This document shows positions 1 through 8,262 of a stretch of 64,000 bases of DNA, piece after piece. The DNA is from an uncultured Clostridia bacterium (GTDB taxonomy: Bacteria > Bacillota > Clostridia > Oscillospirales > Ruminococcaceae): NCBI GenBank assembly GCA_947586185.1, contig CANPXN010000002.1, forward strand, positions 62,001-126,000, in the 5' to 3' direction. The notes under the pieces were generated by a model. The model saw nothing but the letters and a program-made list of their open reading frames with translations, had not been told where the DNA came from and did no database searches. The translations under genes were made by a program, and so were the position numbers. Position 1 is the stretch's first letter. The number at the start of each line of letters is the position of its first letter.

Positions 1-22
1 TGTATTTAAGGAGGTTACTGTA

Positions 23-265
23 ATGGAAAGAGAAAGAAATTCTCGCGGCGCTAAAAGACCTCGTAAAAAGGTTTGTATGTTCTGTGCTGACAGAGTTGAA
101 ACAATTGACTACAAGGATATTGCAAAGCTCAGAAAGTGCATGACTGACAGAGCTAAGATTCTGCCAAGACGTGTTACCGGAACATGTGCATTTCATCAGC
201 GTCAGTTAACTGTTGCTATCAAGAGAGCAAGATATGTTGCATTGCTCCCATACGTAAGCGATTAA
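23..265 (+). CDS. rpsR: 30S ribosomal protein S18
   Basis: This 80-residue basic protein has the full S18 pattern: a basic N-terminus, then a segment around residues 30-45 with Tyr-Lys-Asp and Leu-Arg, the conserved [11 protein letters not shown] motif near residues 53-63, and a [10 protein letters not shown] tail. S18 is a small-subunit protein that binds next to S6 on the 30S platform. The ATG follows an AAGGAGG site by 7 bases. It is normally the last gene of an rpsF-ssb-rpsR operon, whose upstream part would lie outside the window; a strong terminator follows the stop codon. Confidence 0.97.
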   Translation: MERERNSRGAKRPRKKVCMFCADRVETIDYKDIAKLRKCMTDRAKILPRRVTGTCAFHQRQLTVAIKRARYVALLPYVSD

Positions 266-282
266 TTGAATTTGACATATTT

Positions 283-312
283 AAAGCGATCGGTCAAGCC
301 GGTCGCTTTTTT
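283..312 (+). terminator. Rho-independent terminator of the rpsR operon
   Basis: An 11-bp stem (283-293 with 299-309, one G-T pair) with a 5-base loop runs straight into a run of T. It sits 18 bases after the rpsR stop codon. Confidence 0.93.
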
Positions 313-366
313 CATATGACAATTAAGATGATGGTATTGCTGCGCTTAATAATGGGACGATGTTGA

Positions 367-537
367 CTATAAAATTTCATATTCAAAGTTTTCCCATTTA
401 AGTCTTGTTCCTATGTCGCACCCTTCGGGAAGCAGTGCAAGAGCAATGAACATTTCATCACCACTGCCGTTATCTGTTCTTTTCAGTGTGGCATATTCGC
501 CTTCGATTTTTTCAAGTATGTATTCAGCAGGTTCCAT
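367..537 (-). CDS. small DUF3006-like protein
   Basis: This 56-residue reading frame is on the minus strand. It starts at ATG 537, which is preceded by a strong AAGGAGGG site. The product begins MEPAEYILEKIEGEYATLKR and contains ALLPEGCDIGTRL. The pattern of an IEG-EYA strand followed by a PEG turn resembles the DUF3006 family of small bacterial beta proteins, whose function is not established. No membrane segment or signal peptide is visible. It is convergent with rpsR and stands alone. The assignment rests on recalled family resemblance only. Confidence 0.72.
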   Translation of the reverse strand: MEPAEYILEKIEGEYATLKRTDNGSGDEMFIALALLPEGCDIGTRLKWENFEYEIL

Positions 538-648
538 TAAAACCCTCCTTTTTGTATATGATAGCAGAAATTTTCTATAAGGTCAAGATTTTCACAAAAA
601 AACTTTTTGAAACATACAATATATAAAAATTAATTCGGAGGGATTTTT

Positions 649-993
649 ATGGAAAGTATGCTTGTAACCGCTACTCTGCTTCTCTGTGTGATTCTGGGAA
701 TTGAGCTTGTGAAAATATGGGCAAAGCTAAAAGCTTCCGGTAAGCGCTATGGCTGCGATATTTTCGGAGTGATCCCTGTTTACCCCGAGGATAATCCTGA
801 GCTTAAACTCAGAAGCTGTATAAGCAGTATGCGCTGGAGTGAAAATGTCCCGATACATAAAATAATCATTTTGGATATGGGAATGAGCCTTGAAAGCGCT
901 GAAATATGCCGGAATATATGCAATGAATTTGAATTTGCAGAGATTTGTAAACCTGAGGATATTAAAAATATTTTCCAACAGCAGAAAAAATGA
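649..993 (+). CDS. hypothetical membrane-anchored protein
   Basis: This is a 114-residue protein with one N-terminal hydrophobic segment (about residues 4-22), followed by a soluble domain of about 90 residues containing IFGVIPVYPEDNPELKLR and KIIILDMGMS. The alternation of short hydrophobic strands and helices vaguely recalls a truncated nucleotide- or sugar-binding fold, but I do not recognise the family. A GGAGGG site lies 8 bases before the ATG. It is a single gene between a small minus-strand gene and the promoter of recD2. Confidence 0.7.
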   Translation: MESMLVTATLLLCVILGIELVKIWAKLKASGKRYGCDIFGVIPVYPEDNPELKLRSCISSMRWSENVPIHKIIILDMGMSLESAEICRNICNEFEFAEICKPEDIKNIFQQQKK

Positions 994-1003
994 TGTAAAA
1001 TAA

Positions 1004-1032
1004 TTGCTTTTTATGCTGAAAAAATGTATAAT
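1004..1032 (+). promoter_or_regulatory. sigma-A-type promoter for the recD2 operon
   Basis: TTGCTT (1004-1009), a 17-base spacer and a perfect TATAAT (1027-1032). Transcription would start near 1039, which places the repeat element at 1068-1203 wholly inside the 5' leader of recD2. Confidence 0.7.
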
Positions 1033-1067
1033 AATAAAGGTATGCTATATATCCTTGTACTTTTATA

Positions 1068-1203
1068 GATGAGGCAAGTAAGCTTGCCGAAATCTATTCG
1101 TCATATTTTTCGGTTGTTACCTTTGGTTAGGGGAAAAATGACGCTTTAATTAAAATATTGCTCCAGCCAATTTGGTATGGTCTAATTGGTGGAGCAATAT
1201 TAT
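1068..1203 (+). repeat. structured dispersed element, copy A (recD2 leader)
   Basis: There are three hairpins in a row. H1 is GGCAAG/CTTGCC (1073-1078 with 1083-1088). H2 is a 13-base arm at 1099-1111 against 1133-1143. H3 is an almost perfect inverted repeat of about 18 bases (1154-1172 with 1184-1201). Closely related sequences occur at 34404-34540 and 40505-40591 (both inverted) and at 47062-47192. Copy A ends 16 bases before the recD2 start codon. Confidence 0.85.
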
Positions 1204-1219
1204 GCAGAGGGAGATTTGA

Positions 1220-3421
1220 ATGGAGCAGGAATCATTAAAAATTGAGGGAACTGTTGAAAATGTTCTTTTCAGAAATGAATCCAACGGTTATACAGTCATT
1301 GAAATTGACGCCGGAAATGATCTTGTGACAGTTGTCGGCGAGCTTGGCGATGTTGAAACCGGAGAGAAGCTCCTGCTGGAGGGAAATTACGTTAATCATT
1401 CAAGATTTGGTACTCAGTTCAAAGCTGATTACTGTGAGAGAACGCTTCCTAATACGGCAGTCAATATCTGCAAATATCTTTCTTCAGGTGCAATTAAGGG
1501 TATCGGTCCGTCACTTGCAAAAAAAATTGTGGACGCTTTCGGTTCGGATACTCTTGAAGTAATGGAAAAAGAGCCTCAAAAGCTCCTTGAAATAAGGGGC
1601 ATTTCTCCTAAGAAGTGTGAAAGCATTGCCGGGGAGGTTCAGAAGCTTTTTAACCTGAGAAATGTAATGACGTTTTTATCTAAGTACGGCGTCAAGGCAG
1701 GATATGCAATGAGGGCATACCAGAAATGGGGCTTTCAGGCTATTGAAATAATAAAGGCAGACCCATATCAGCTTTGCAGCTATGGAGTGGAGCTTGAATT
1801 TAAAAAGGCGGAGGTAATTGCCAGGGAAATGGATGTTCCTGTTGATTCTCCCAAGCGAGTTGCGGCAGGGTTTATATACCTCCTCCAGCTGAATGCAGAT
1901 GCAGGTCATTCCTGCGTTCCGCTGGATACATTTCAAAAGATCGTATGTAAATATCTGAGTATTAGTGAAAAGCTGTTCTTTGATGTATACAATGAGCTTA
2001 TAGCTGAGGAAACTATTTTTGAGTATCTGAAAAACGACAGGGCGTTTATTTACCTTGCGGATTATTATTATGCTGAAAGCTTTATTGCAGGGCGTATTGC
2101 CGTGATGAAAGCCTTCAGCAGTCCGGATGATTTTGACTATGAACAGCTGATAGACCTTGAGGAGGAGCAAAGCGGTATAAAGTACGAAAAGCTCCAGAGA
2201 AAGGCTATAACAACTGCCCTTTCAAGAGCTATCATGATCATGACCGGAGGTCCGGGTACAGGTAAGACCACAACTCTCAACGCTATAATCTCACTTTATG
2301 AAAAAAAAGGTGAAACAGTACTGCTTGCAGCTCCAACAGGACGTGCTGCAAAGCGTATGTCCGATCTCACAGGCTGTGAGGCTAAAACCATACACAGGCT
2401 CCTTGAGGTTGAGTATGATATGGGCGGAAAGCTTAAATTTGTACATAATGAAAGCAATCCCCTTGAATGTGATGTTGTAGTTGTTGACGAAATGTCAATG
2501 GTTGATGTTCTTTTGTTTGAAAGTCTTTTAAGAGCGCTAAAGCTTAACTGCCGTCTTGTAATGGTGGGGGACAGCGACCAGCTTCCGTCAGTTGGAGCCG
2601 GAAATCTGCTTAAAAGCCTTATTGAGAGCAAATGCGTACCTGTTATCGAGCTGAAAGAGATATTTAGGCAGGCGGAACAAAGCTGTATTGTAACAAACGC
2701 TCACAAAATCGTTGCAGGGAAGATGCCTGATCTCACTCAAAAGAATAACGACTTTTTTTTCTTTCAGCGGACAAAGCCGGAGCAGGCTATACAGCTTATA
2801 ATTGATCTTGCAAAGAGAAGACTTCCAAAGGCTTACAAGTATTCTCCTCTTGATGACATTCAGATAATATCTCCTTCAAGAAAGGGAACAACGGGAGTAA
2901 CAGAGCTTAACAAGGCTTTGCAGGAAAGTCTGAATCCTCATAATCCTATGAAAAAGGAAGTCAAGTCCATTATCTATACCTTCCGGGAGGGAGATAAGGT
3001 AATGCAGACAAGAAATAACTATGACATATTGTGGAGCCGTGACGGAGAATCCGGCTCCGGAATTTACAACGGTGATATTGGCAGGATACTCAGCATAAAT
3101 CGCCACCAGATGGAAGCGGTATTGGATTTCGATGGAAGAACAGCGGCATACACATTTGAAATGCTGGAACAGCTTGAGCTTGCATATGCCATTACAGTAC
3201 ATAAAAGTCAGGGCAGCGAGTTTGAAGTTGTGATCATGCCAATACTGGGAGGCTTTGAAAAGCTTTATTACCGAAATCTCCTTTATACAGCTGTTACAAG
3301 GGCGAGAAAGCTTCTTATCATTGTGGGGGATTATGAAAAGGTAAGAAAAATGGTTCTTAATAACAAAAGGACAAGAAGATATACCTGTCTTAAAGCAATG
3401 CTGGAGGACGAAACAAAATGA
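1220..3421 (+). CDS. recD2: ATP-dependent RecD2-type DNA helicase
   Basis: This 733-residue superfamily 1 helicase is of the RecD2 class, a stand-alone 5'-3' helicase used in DNA repair and replication-fork maintenance outside RecBCD. It starts with an OB-like region and a helix-hairpin-helix stretch (residues about 80-190, with IKGIGPSLAKKI). The Walker A motif GGPGTGKT is at 343-350, motif II VVDEMSMVD near 420-428, GDSDQLPSVG near 450, and the C-terminal motif YAITVHKSQGSEF near 655. The length is normal for the family. The ATG follows GAGGGAG by 7 bases. The stop overlaps the next start (ATGA), so recD2, comF and mreB look translationally coupled. Confidence 0.95.
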   Translation: MEQESLKIEGTVENVLFRNESNGYTVIEIDAGNDLVTVVGELGDVETGEKLLLEGNYVNHSRFGTQFKADYCERTLPNTAVNICKYLSSGAIKGIGPSLAKKIVDAFGSDTLEVMEKEPQKLLEIRGISPKKCESIAGEVQKLFNLRNVMTFLSKYGVKAGYAMRAYQKWGFQAIEIIKADPYQLCSYGVELEFKKAEVIAREMDVPVDSPKRVAAGFIYLLQLNADAGHSCVPLDTFQKIVCKYLSISEKLFFDVYNELIAEETIFEYLKNDRAFIYLADYYYAESFIAGRIAVMKAFSSPDDFDYEQLIDLEEEQSGIKYEKLQRKAITTALSRAIMIMTGGPGTGKTTTLNAIISLYEKKGETVLLAAPTGRAAKRMSDLTGCEAKTIHRLLEVEYDMGGKLKFVHNESNPLECDVVVVDEMSMVDVLLFESLLRALKLNCRLVMVGDSDQLPSVGAGNLLKSLIESKCVPVIELKEIFRQAEQSCIVTNAHKIVAGKMPDLTQKNNDFFFFQRTKPEQAIQLIIDLAKRRLPKAYKYSPLDDIQIISPSRKGTTGVTELNKALQESLNPHNPMKKEVKSIIYTFREGDKVMQTRNNYDILWSRDGESGSGIYNGDIGRILSINRHQMEAVLDFDGRTAAYTFEMLEQLELAYAITVHKSQGSEFEVVIMPILGGFEKLYYRNLLYTAVTRARKLLIIVGDYEKVRKMVLNNKRTRRYTCLKAMLEDETK

Positions 3422-4128
3422 ATTTCAAGTATATTCTTGATTTGTTTTATCCAAACAGATGCTCCTGCTGCGGGAAGTTTATCGGCTGGCGCAGCTATTT
3501 ATGCGATGAGTGCCTGATATCTGTCAGTGAGCTTTCCGCAAATCCTTGTGAGATATGCGGAAAGGACGAGTGTATATGCGGTAGTGGGATATATTACGAC
3601 CGCTCTGTGGTATGCTTTTACTATGAGGGGATTGTGAGGCATGGGATAATAACTCTTAAAGAGGGCCGTGATAAAAGCTTTGCAGAATTTATTGGTGAAA
3701 TGCTGGGCAGAAAAATTGCCGCTGACCCTGAGCTTGGAAAAGCTGATTTGATTATTCCTGTTCCTTCATCACGGGACAGGATCAGGAAAAGAGGTTATAA
3801 TCAGGCCTTGATAATAGCGCAGGTGGCAGGGAAAACAGCAGGCATTAAAGTCAGAAATAATGTTTTACATAAAATAAAGTCAGAATATCAGCACACTTTG
3901 ACATCAGAGAAAAGAGCGGAAAATGTGTCGTCAATTATTCCGGGGAAAGAAAGCCCGGAGGGTATGAAAGTAATTGTATGTGATGATGTTATCACAACAG
4001 GGAACACAATGAACAGATGTGCTGAAATTTTAAAGAGTATGGGAGCCGAAAAGGTTTATGCGGCTCTTGGAACAACAACAAAACTGAAAAAAAGGAAAGA
4101 TGAAAATGGCACAGGACATAGGAATTGA
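3418..4128 (+). CDS. comF: ComF family phosphoribosyltransferase-like protein
   Basis: This 236-residue protein has a cysteine-rich N-terminus (CxCC at 15-18, CxxC at 29-32, CxxC at 44-47, CxC at 52-54), fitting a small zinc module. A type I phosphoribosyltransferase domain follows, with the PRPP-binding motif VIVCDDVITTGNT at about 185-197. ComF proteins take part in DNA uptake during competence in some bacteria, but many holders are not known to be competent, so here the role could be recombination-linked DNA processing. It overlaps recD2 by 4 bases and mreB by 29 bases. Confidence 0.9.
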   Translation: MNFKYILDLFYPNRCSCCGKFIGWRSYLCDECLISVSELSANPCEICGKDECICGSGIYYDRSVVCFYYEGIVRHGIITLKEGRDKSFAEFIGEMLGRKIAADPELGKADLIIPVPSSRDRIRKRGYNQALIIAQVAGKTAGIKVRNNVLHKIKSEYQHTLTSEKRAENVSSIIPGKESPEGMKVIVCDDVITTGNTMNRCAEILKSMGAEKVYAALGTTTKLKKRKDENGTGHRN

Positions 4129-5122
4129 TTTAGGAACAGCAAATATCGTTATTGCAGTCAGTGGAAAGGGAGTTGTTTTAAACGAACCTTCTGTAATTGC
4201 TGTTAATACGAATACAAATAAAATACTTGCAGTGGGAAAGAAAGCCTACAGAATGCTTGGAAAAGCTCCTGATTATATATCGGTTATAAGACCTCTTTCA
4301 AACGGAGTTATTTCCGACGATGAAATGACCCAGTGTCTTATCCGTGAGTTTATACATAAGGTAAGCGGAAGACAGCTTTTAAAGCCGAGAATTATCATTT
4401 GCGTTCCGTCCTTTATTACGGATGTGGAGAGCAGAGCTGTTATTGAGGCTGCTATGACTGCTGGAGGAAGAAAGGTGTATCTGATTCAGGAACCTATTGC
4501 AGCTATGCTGGGAGCAGGAGTCAACATGTCAAAGGCAAGGGGACATCTTGTTGTTGATATAGGCGGAGGAACTACTGATGTTGCAGTGGTTTCTATGAAC
4601 GGTGTCGTTACTTCCCGTTCAATAAAGGTTGCAGGCAATAGTATTGATCAGGCAATTGTTAGATATATGCAGAAGCGTCATAAGCTTCTTATAGGCGATA
4701 AAACTGCGGAAATGCTGAAAAAAGAGCTTACCAACCTCTATGACCCAAGCGATGATATAAGAATGAATATCGGTGGAAGAAATATTGTAAAGGGCCTTCC
4801 GGAGCAGATGAGTGTAAGCGAGCTGGAGGTGTTTGACGCTGTTGAGGACGAAGTATTTGAAATAGTTGATTCTATAAGAAGTCTTCTGGAAGATACTCCT
4901 CCGGAGCTTGTAGGGGATATATACGAAAACGGAATCATTCTTACCGGCGGAGGTGCAATGCTGGGAGGACTGGATAAGCTTATAAACCGTACCCTTAATG
5001 TAAGATGCAATATTGCAAAGGACCCGGCAAACTGTGTTGCAAGAGGAACAGTTCAGGCGTTTAAGAGAATAGAAAGCCTGCTTGACGGATTTGAAAATGT
5101 TGCATTATATCAGTATAAATAG
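4100..5122 (+). CDS. mreB: MreB/Mbl-family rod-shape actin homologue
   Basis: This 340-residue actin-like ATPase has phosphate-1 motif DIGIDLGTANIV near the N-terminus, phosphate-2 motif VVDIGGGTTDVAVVS near residues 150-165, and adenosine motif IILTGGGAMLGGL near 275-288. MreB-family filaments lie under the membrane and guide side-wall peptidoglycan synthesis. The start could be 4100 or the ATG two codons on (4106); both overlap comF. I cannot separate MreB from its paralogue Mbl by eye, and the usual mreC-mreD neighbours are absent, which leans toward an Mbl-type paralogue. Confidence 0.9.
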   Translation: MKMAQDIGIDLGTANIVIAVSGKGVVLNEPSVIAVNTNTNKILAVGKKAYRMLGKAPDYISVIRPLSNGVISDDEMTQCLIREFIHKVSGRQLLKPRIIICVPSFITDVESRAVIEAAMTAGGRKVYLIQEPIAAMLGAGVNMSKARGHLVVDIGGGTTDVAVVSMNGVVTSRSIKVAGNSIDQAIVRYMQKRHKLLIGDKTAEMLKKELTNLYDPSDDIRMNIGGRNIVKGLPEQMSVSELEVFDAVEDEVFEIVDSIRSLLEDTPPELVGDIYENGIILTGGGAMLGGLDKLINRTLNVRCNIAKDPANCVARGTVQAFKRIESLLDGFENVALYQYK

Positions 5123-5226
5123 TCAGATGCTGTTGTTTTGGCGTATGTGATCTGAATTTAAATTAAAATAATTTTATTTTTATTGAATAAAACTGAAATT
5201 ACCTGAATAGAATATTAAACGTTACC

Positions 5227-5943
5227 GTGGACAAAATGTATATGGAGGCGATTAGTATTTTAGGTAATTGCAGTTTTTGTTTTAAGTTACTGACTTCAAT
5301 GGTCATGTTTATGTGTGGAGAGGGTGAAGCTACAGCTCCTCGGAATGATGATTTTATCCGGCAGCAGGAGGCGATCGTTACAATTGCCGCTCTGGACAGT
5401 GAGGATAGCGTCGAGACAACTGTTGCAGCAGCATCTGTACAGAAACAGGACGAACAGAAGGAAGAAGCTTCGGAGGAAGATACCGAGGAAGCATCGGCTG
5501 AATTATGCAGCGAAAGCGAAGTATATACATTTGACGAAGGCTTTGACAGTTCATTCAAGGCTTATATGGACTACAGAACAATTACAGACACCGCAAGCGT
5601 ACAGTATGAGATCCAGCAGGAGGCGTATACTGACGAACGTGGATTCCGCAGAATAGGAGACGATTACTGCGTTGCTCTTGGCACAGGTATAACCGACGGC
5701 TGCGGAGAACGTTTTTTGATCACTCTTGATTCAGGGTGTTCCTTTTCAGTAATTGTTTCTGATGTCAAGGCTGATGTCCATACTGACAGCACATGCACGT
5801 ATGTTCCGCTTGGAGGCGGAAGAGGAAATGTGGTAGAGTTTATTATAGACAGCTCTGCCGCAGACTCGGCCATGCTGTCAAGCGGAAATGCCGGGTATTA
5901 TGATGATTTGCACGGCAACATAAAATCTATAGAGAAAATTTAG
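5227..5943 (+). CDS. acidic hypothetical protein, possibly exported
   Basis: This is a protein of up to 238 residues that I cannot name. The N-terminus has a short hydrophobic stretch with three Met (near residues 16-30), followed by a very acidic, low-complexity region of about 65 residues rich in Glu, Ala and Ser. The C-terminal domain of about 95 residues contains YCVALGTGITDGCGERF, DVKADVHTDSTC and VVEFIIDSS. That domain resembles the C-terminal part of secreted Firmicutes proteins of unknown role. The start is uncertain: GTG 5227, ATG 5236 or ATG 5242 are all possible and none has a clear ribosome binding site. A terminator follows. Confidence 0.7.
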   Translation: MDKMYMEAISILGNCSFCFKLLTSMVMFMCGEGEATAPRNDDFIRQQEAIVTIAALDSEDSVETTVAAASVQKQDEQKEEASEEDTEEASAELCSESEVYTFDEGFDSSFKAYMDYRTITDTASVQYEIQQEAYTDERGFRRIGDDYCVALGTGITDGCGERFLITLDSGCSFSVIVSDVKADVHTDSTCTYVPLGGGRGNVVEFIIDSSAADSAMLSSGNAGYYDDLHGNIKSIEKI

Positions 5944-5949
5944 TTTGAG

Positions 5950-5980
5950 AGGCTCCGTCATTTAAAGACGGGGCTTTTTT
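5950..5980 (+). terminator. Rho-independent terminator
   Basis: An 8-bp stem (5952-5959 with 5967-5974, one G-T pair) is followed by six T. It lies just after the acidic protein gene. Confidence 0.9.
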
Positions 5981-5986
5981 CCTGTG

Positions 5987-6015
5987 TTGACATAAGCAAT
6001 CTCCTGTGTTATGAT
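5987..6015 (+). promoter_or_regulatory. sigma-A promoter for the ydcF-like-thiW-thiM operon
   Basis: A perfect TTGACA (5987-5992), a 17-base spacer and TATGAT (6010-6015). The leader is only about 15 bases long, so there is no room for a TPP riboswitch ahead of the operon. Confidence 0.88.
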
Positions 6016-6032
6016 AAACATAGGAGGTCGTT

Positions 6033-6800
6033 ATGGTTTTAACATATTTTTTATTGGTTTTATGGGCAGCAATGCTGATACTTTTTTTGATTCCGGTATT
6101 TGGAGGCATCGTAAATCTGGGAAACATTTTTGGTATATCCGTATCAGTACTGCTCATTGCCATAACATTTTTTCATAAAAAGCTTAAACACTTACTTTCA
6201 TCCTTATGGGAGCACACTCCGGGCAAAGTTTTGATAATAGCGGCTGCTGCCGCAGTGATTTCCGGTATAGCGTTTGTATCCGTCGTTACCGGGCTTATGA
6301 TCAAGGCTCAGTGCAATACTCCTGACGAGCCGGAGACTCTTATAGTTCTTGGCTGCAAGGTCAGAGGAGATCGTCCGAGCCGTATGCTTAAAGCAAGACT
6401 TGATGCAGCGTACGATTATCTTGAAGAAAACAGCGGAGTGCTTTGCATTGTTTCCGGAGGAAAGGGAAGTGATGAGCTGATTTCAGAAGCTCAGGCAATG
6501 AAAGCTTATCTCACTGAAAAGGGTATAGAACCTGACAGAATTATTATGGAGGACAAGTCCACTAATACTTATGAAAATCTCAGCAATTCAATGAAGCTTA
6601 TGGACGAGCTTGGTCTGGAACATAAGGCAGCTATTGCAACGGACGGCTTTCATCAGTATAGGGCAGGACTTATTGCAGAGAGAATCGGAATAGAAACTGA
6701 TGCTGTAAATGCAAGGATAGCAAGAAAGGTTCTCATACCGACATATTATGTGAGAGAGTGGTTTGGAGTCGCAAGAGAGTATGTAAGAGGTGTTGTATGA
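6033..6800 (+). CDS. YdcF/ElyC-family DUF218 membrane protein
   Basis: This 255-residue protein has two or three N-terminal membrane segments (about residues 3-22, 26-45 and 65-90), then a DUF218 domain. That domain has TLIVLGCKVRGDRPSRMLKA near 104-123, IVSGGKGSDELISEAQAM near 140-157 and EDKSTNTYEN near 172-181. DUF218 proteins (SanA, ElyC, YdcF) are membrane proteins linked to envelope integrity or peptidoglycan metabolism; the chemistry is not settled. TAGGAGG lies 6 bases before the ATG. Its stop overlaps the thiW start, so it is cotranscribed with thiamine genes for no obvious functional reason. Confidence 0.88.
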   Translation: MVLTYFLLVLWAAMLILFLIPVFGGIVNLGNIFGISVSVLLIAITFFHKKLKHLLSSLWEHTPGKVLIIAAAAAVISGIAFVSVVTGLMIKAQCNTPDEPETLIVLGCKVRGDRPSRMLKARLDAAYDYLEENSGVLCIVSGGKGSDELISEAQAMKAYLTEKGIEPDRIIMEDKSTNTYENLSNSMKLMDELGLEHKAAIATDGFHQYRAGLIAERIGIETDAVNARIARKVLIPTYYVREWFGVAREYVRGVV

Positions 6801-7318
6801 GGATATCCAAGGTAAAGAGAATAACTCTCGCAGCGCTGCTGACAGCCTTTGCCGTAGTTTGTTCTCCACTGTCATTTCCGGTGGGAGCTTCGAGATGCTG
6901 TCCTGTGCAGCATTTTGTAAATATAATAAGCAGCATATTTTTAGGTCCGGTATACTCTGTCAGCATTGCTTTCTGTACAAGTCTGCTCAGAAATCTTATG
7001 GGAACAGGTACTCTTCTTGCTTTTCCCGGATCAATGTGCGGAGCGCTTTTAAGCGGACTTTTATATAAATACAAAGGAAAGCTTATTCCTGCATATATTG
7101 GGGAGCTGATTGGCACATCTGTTTTCGGAGGCTTAGCGGCATATCTTATGGCAGCGTTTGTAATGTCAAAGGAGGCTGCCGTTTTCGGCTTTGTAATTCC
7201 TTTTTTTGTGTCAAGCGCCGGAGGAACTGTAATTGCAGCGGCAGTTACGGCGTCTATGAAAAAAACAGGATTATTATACAAACTAATGGGGAATATAAAT
7301 AGGACAAATCATGATTGA
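6797..7318 (+). CDS. thiW: ThiW, substrate-binding S component of an ECF transporter for thiazole
   Basis: This 173-residue integral membrane protein of about five or six segments opens MRISKVKRITLAALLTAF and has the small-residue pattern typical of ThiW (FPVGASRCCPVQHFVNI, then PVYSVSIAFCTSLLRNLMGT). ThiW is the S component believed to bind a thiazole precursor and to use a shared ECF module for uptake. I chose ATG 6797 because it overlaps the previous stop (ATGA) and begins at the family's usual N-terminus; a longer frame from 6758 would run inside the previous gene. It overlaps thiM by 8 bases, which fits thiazole salvage. Confidence 0.9.
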   Translation: MRISKVKRITLAALLTAFAVVCSPLSFPVGASRCCPVQHFVNIISSIFLGPVYSVSIAFCTSLLRNLMGTGTLLAFPGSMCGALLSGLLYKYKGKLIPAYIGELIGTSVFGGLAAYLMAAFVMSKEAAVFGFVIPFFVSSAGGTVIAAAVTASMKKTGLLYKLMGNINRTNHD

Positions 7319-8135
7319 TTACAGCTATATAAAAGAGATATTTGAGTATAAAGGAATGCCGCCGGTGGTTCACTGTATAACTAATTATGTGACCGCAGGA
7401 GATGTGGCAAATATTATTCTTGCAGCAGGCGGTTCTCCGGTTATGGCTGAGGATATTAATGAAGTAAGGGATATTGTAAGTGTAGCGTCATCCCTTGTGA
7501 TTAATATTGGAACTCTCAGCGAAAGAAAAACGGAGGCTATGATCTTGGCAGGAAAAGCCGCTAATAGAAAGGGCATACCTGTTGTATTTGACCCTGTGGG
7601 AGCAGGAGCGTCGGAATTTCGTGGAAGGTCTGCCGTGAAAATTTTAAGGGAGGTCCATCCGGATATTATAAGAGGAAACCTTTCCGAAATGTCGTGGCTG
7701 TGCGGAAAAAGCAAGGGTGCAAGGGGTGTTGACACCTCTCCGGAAGACGAAAAAAACAGCCGCCTTGAAATTGCTGAGATTGCTGCGCTTAAATTTGACT
7801 GTATATCGGTTGTGGCAGGGGTGGAAGATGTTGTTTCAGACGGATGTAGGGGATATGTGATCAAAAACGGAACTACACACATGTCCAGAGTTACCGGTAC
7901 CGGCTGTATGTCATCCGGGATTATGGGATATTTCGCTGCTTTATCGAAAAGGGAAAGGATGCTTGACTGTACTGCTGCGGCTGCGGCTTTAATGGGAATT
8001 GCCGGTGAATGTTCTGCTGCGGAGTATATTGGCAGAGGACTTGGAAGCTTTCGCATAGGGATAATAGATTATATTTCAAAAATCCGCTTTGGAGAGTTCA
8101 TGAAAATGCAGAAAATCGAAGAAAACGCTTTATAG
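7311..8135 (+). CDS. thiM: hydroxyethylthiazole kinase ThiM
   Basis: This 274-residue kinase phosphorylates 4-methyl-5-(2-hydroxyethyl)thiazole for thiamine salvage. The family signature is clear: VHCITNYVTAGDVANIILAAG-like N-terminus (residues 20-40), PVVFDPVGAG near 89-98, and the catalytic GTGCMSSG near 195-202. The length is normal. The ATG lies within the end of thiW, giving an operon of importer plus kinase. No thiE or thiD is seen in the window, so the rest of the pathway lies elsewhere. Confidence 0.96.
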   Translation: MIDYSYIKEIFEYKGMPPVVHCITNYVTAGDVANIILAAGGSPVMAEDINEVRDIVSVASSLVINIGTLSERKTEAMILAGKAANRKGIPVVFDPVGAGASEFRGRSAVKILREVHPDIIRGNLSEMSWLCGKSKGARGVDTSPEDEKNSRLEIAEIAALKFDCISVVAGVEDVVSDGCRGYVIKNGTTHMSRVTGTGCMSSGIMGYFAALSKRERMLDCTAAAAALMGIAGECSAAEYIGRGLGSFRIGIIDYISKIRFGEFMKMQKIEENAL

Positions 8136-8196
8136 GCAATACCGCACAAAGATTGTGTGCAAAGCCGTCAGGCGGTCTTTGTGCGGTGTTGCCTAT
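8132..8196. repeat. near-perfect 21-bp palindromic repeat element (full copy)
   Basis: The arms at 8132-8152 and 8176-8196 (core taccgcacaaaga / tctttgtgcggt) match at 20 of 21 positions around a 23-base GC-richer centre. The left arm recurs at 30727-30751 without its partner. It begins inside the thiM stop codon and could also act as the operon's terminator, although the T-run is weak. Confidence 0.85.
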
Positions 8197-8262
8197 AGTC
8201 TTTCGCTTATATAAAAATGCGTGGGTGAATATCCCTTTGCTTTCTGCATATACAAATAAAAT

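Noticed and set aside
1676..2170. Minus-strand frame inside recD2
   Set aside because: It is a shadow of the helicase gene, with no ribosome binding site.
5981..6032. TPP riboswitch expected before a thiamine operon
   Set aside because: Only about 15 bases lie between the predicted transcription start and the first gene, and no CTGAGA-type motif is present.
7385..8056. 223-codon minus-strand frame opposite thiM
   Set aside because: The plus-strand thiM product is complete and conserved. The antisense product is Ser/Pro/Ala-rich with no motif.
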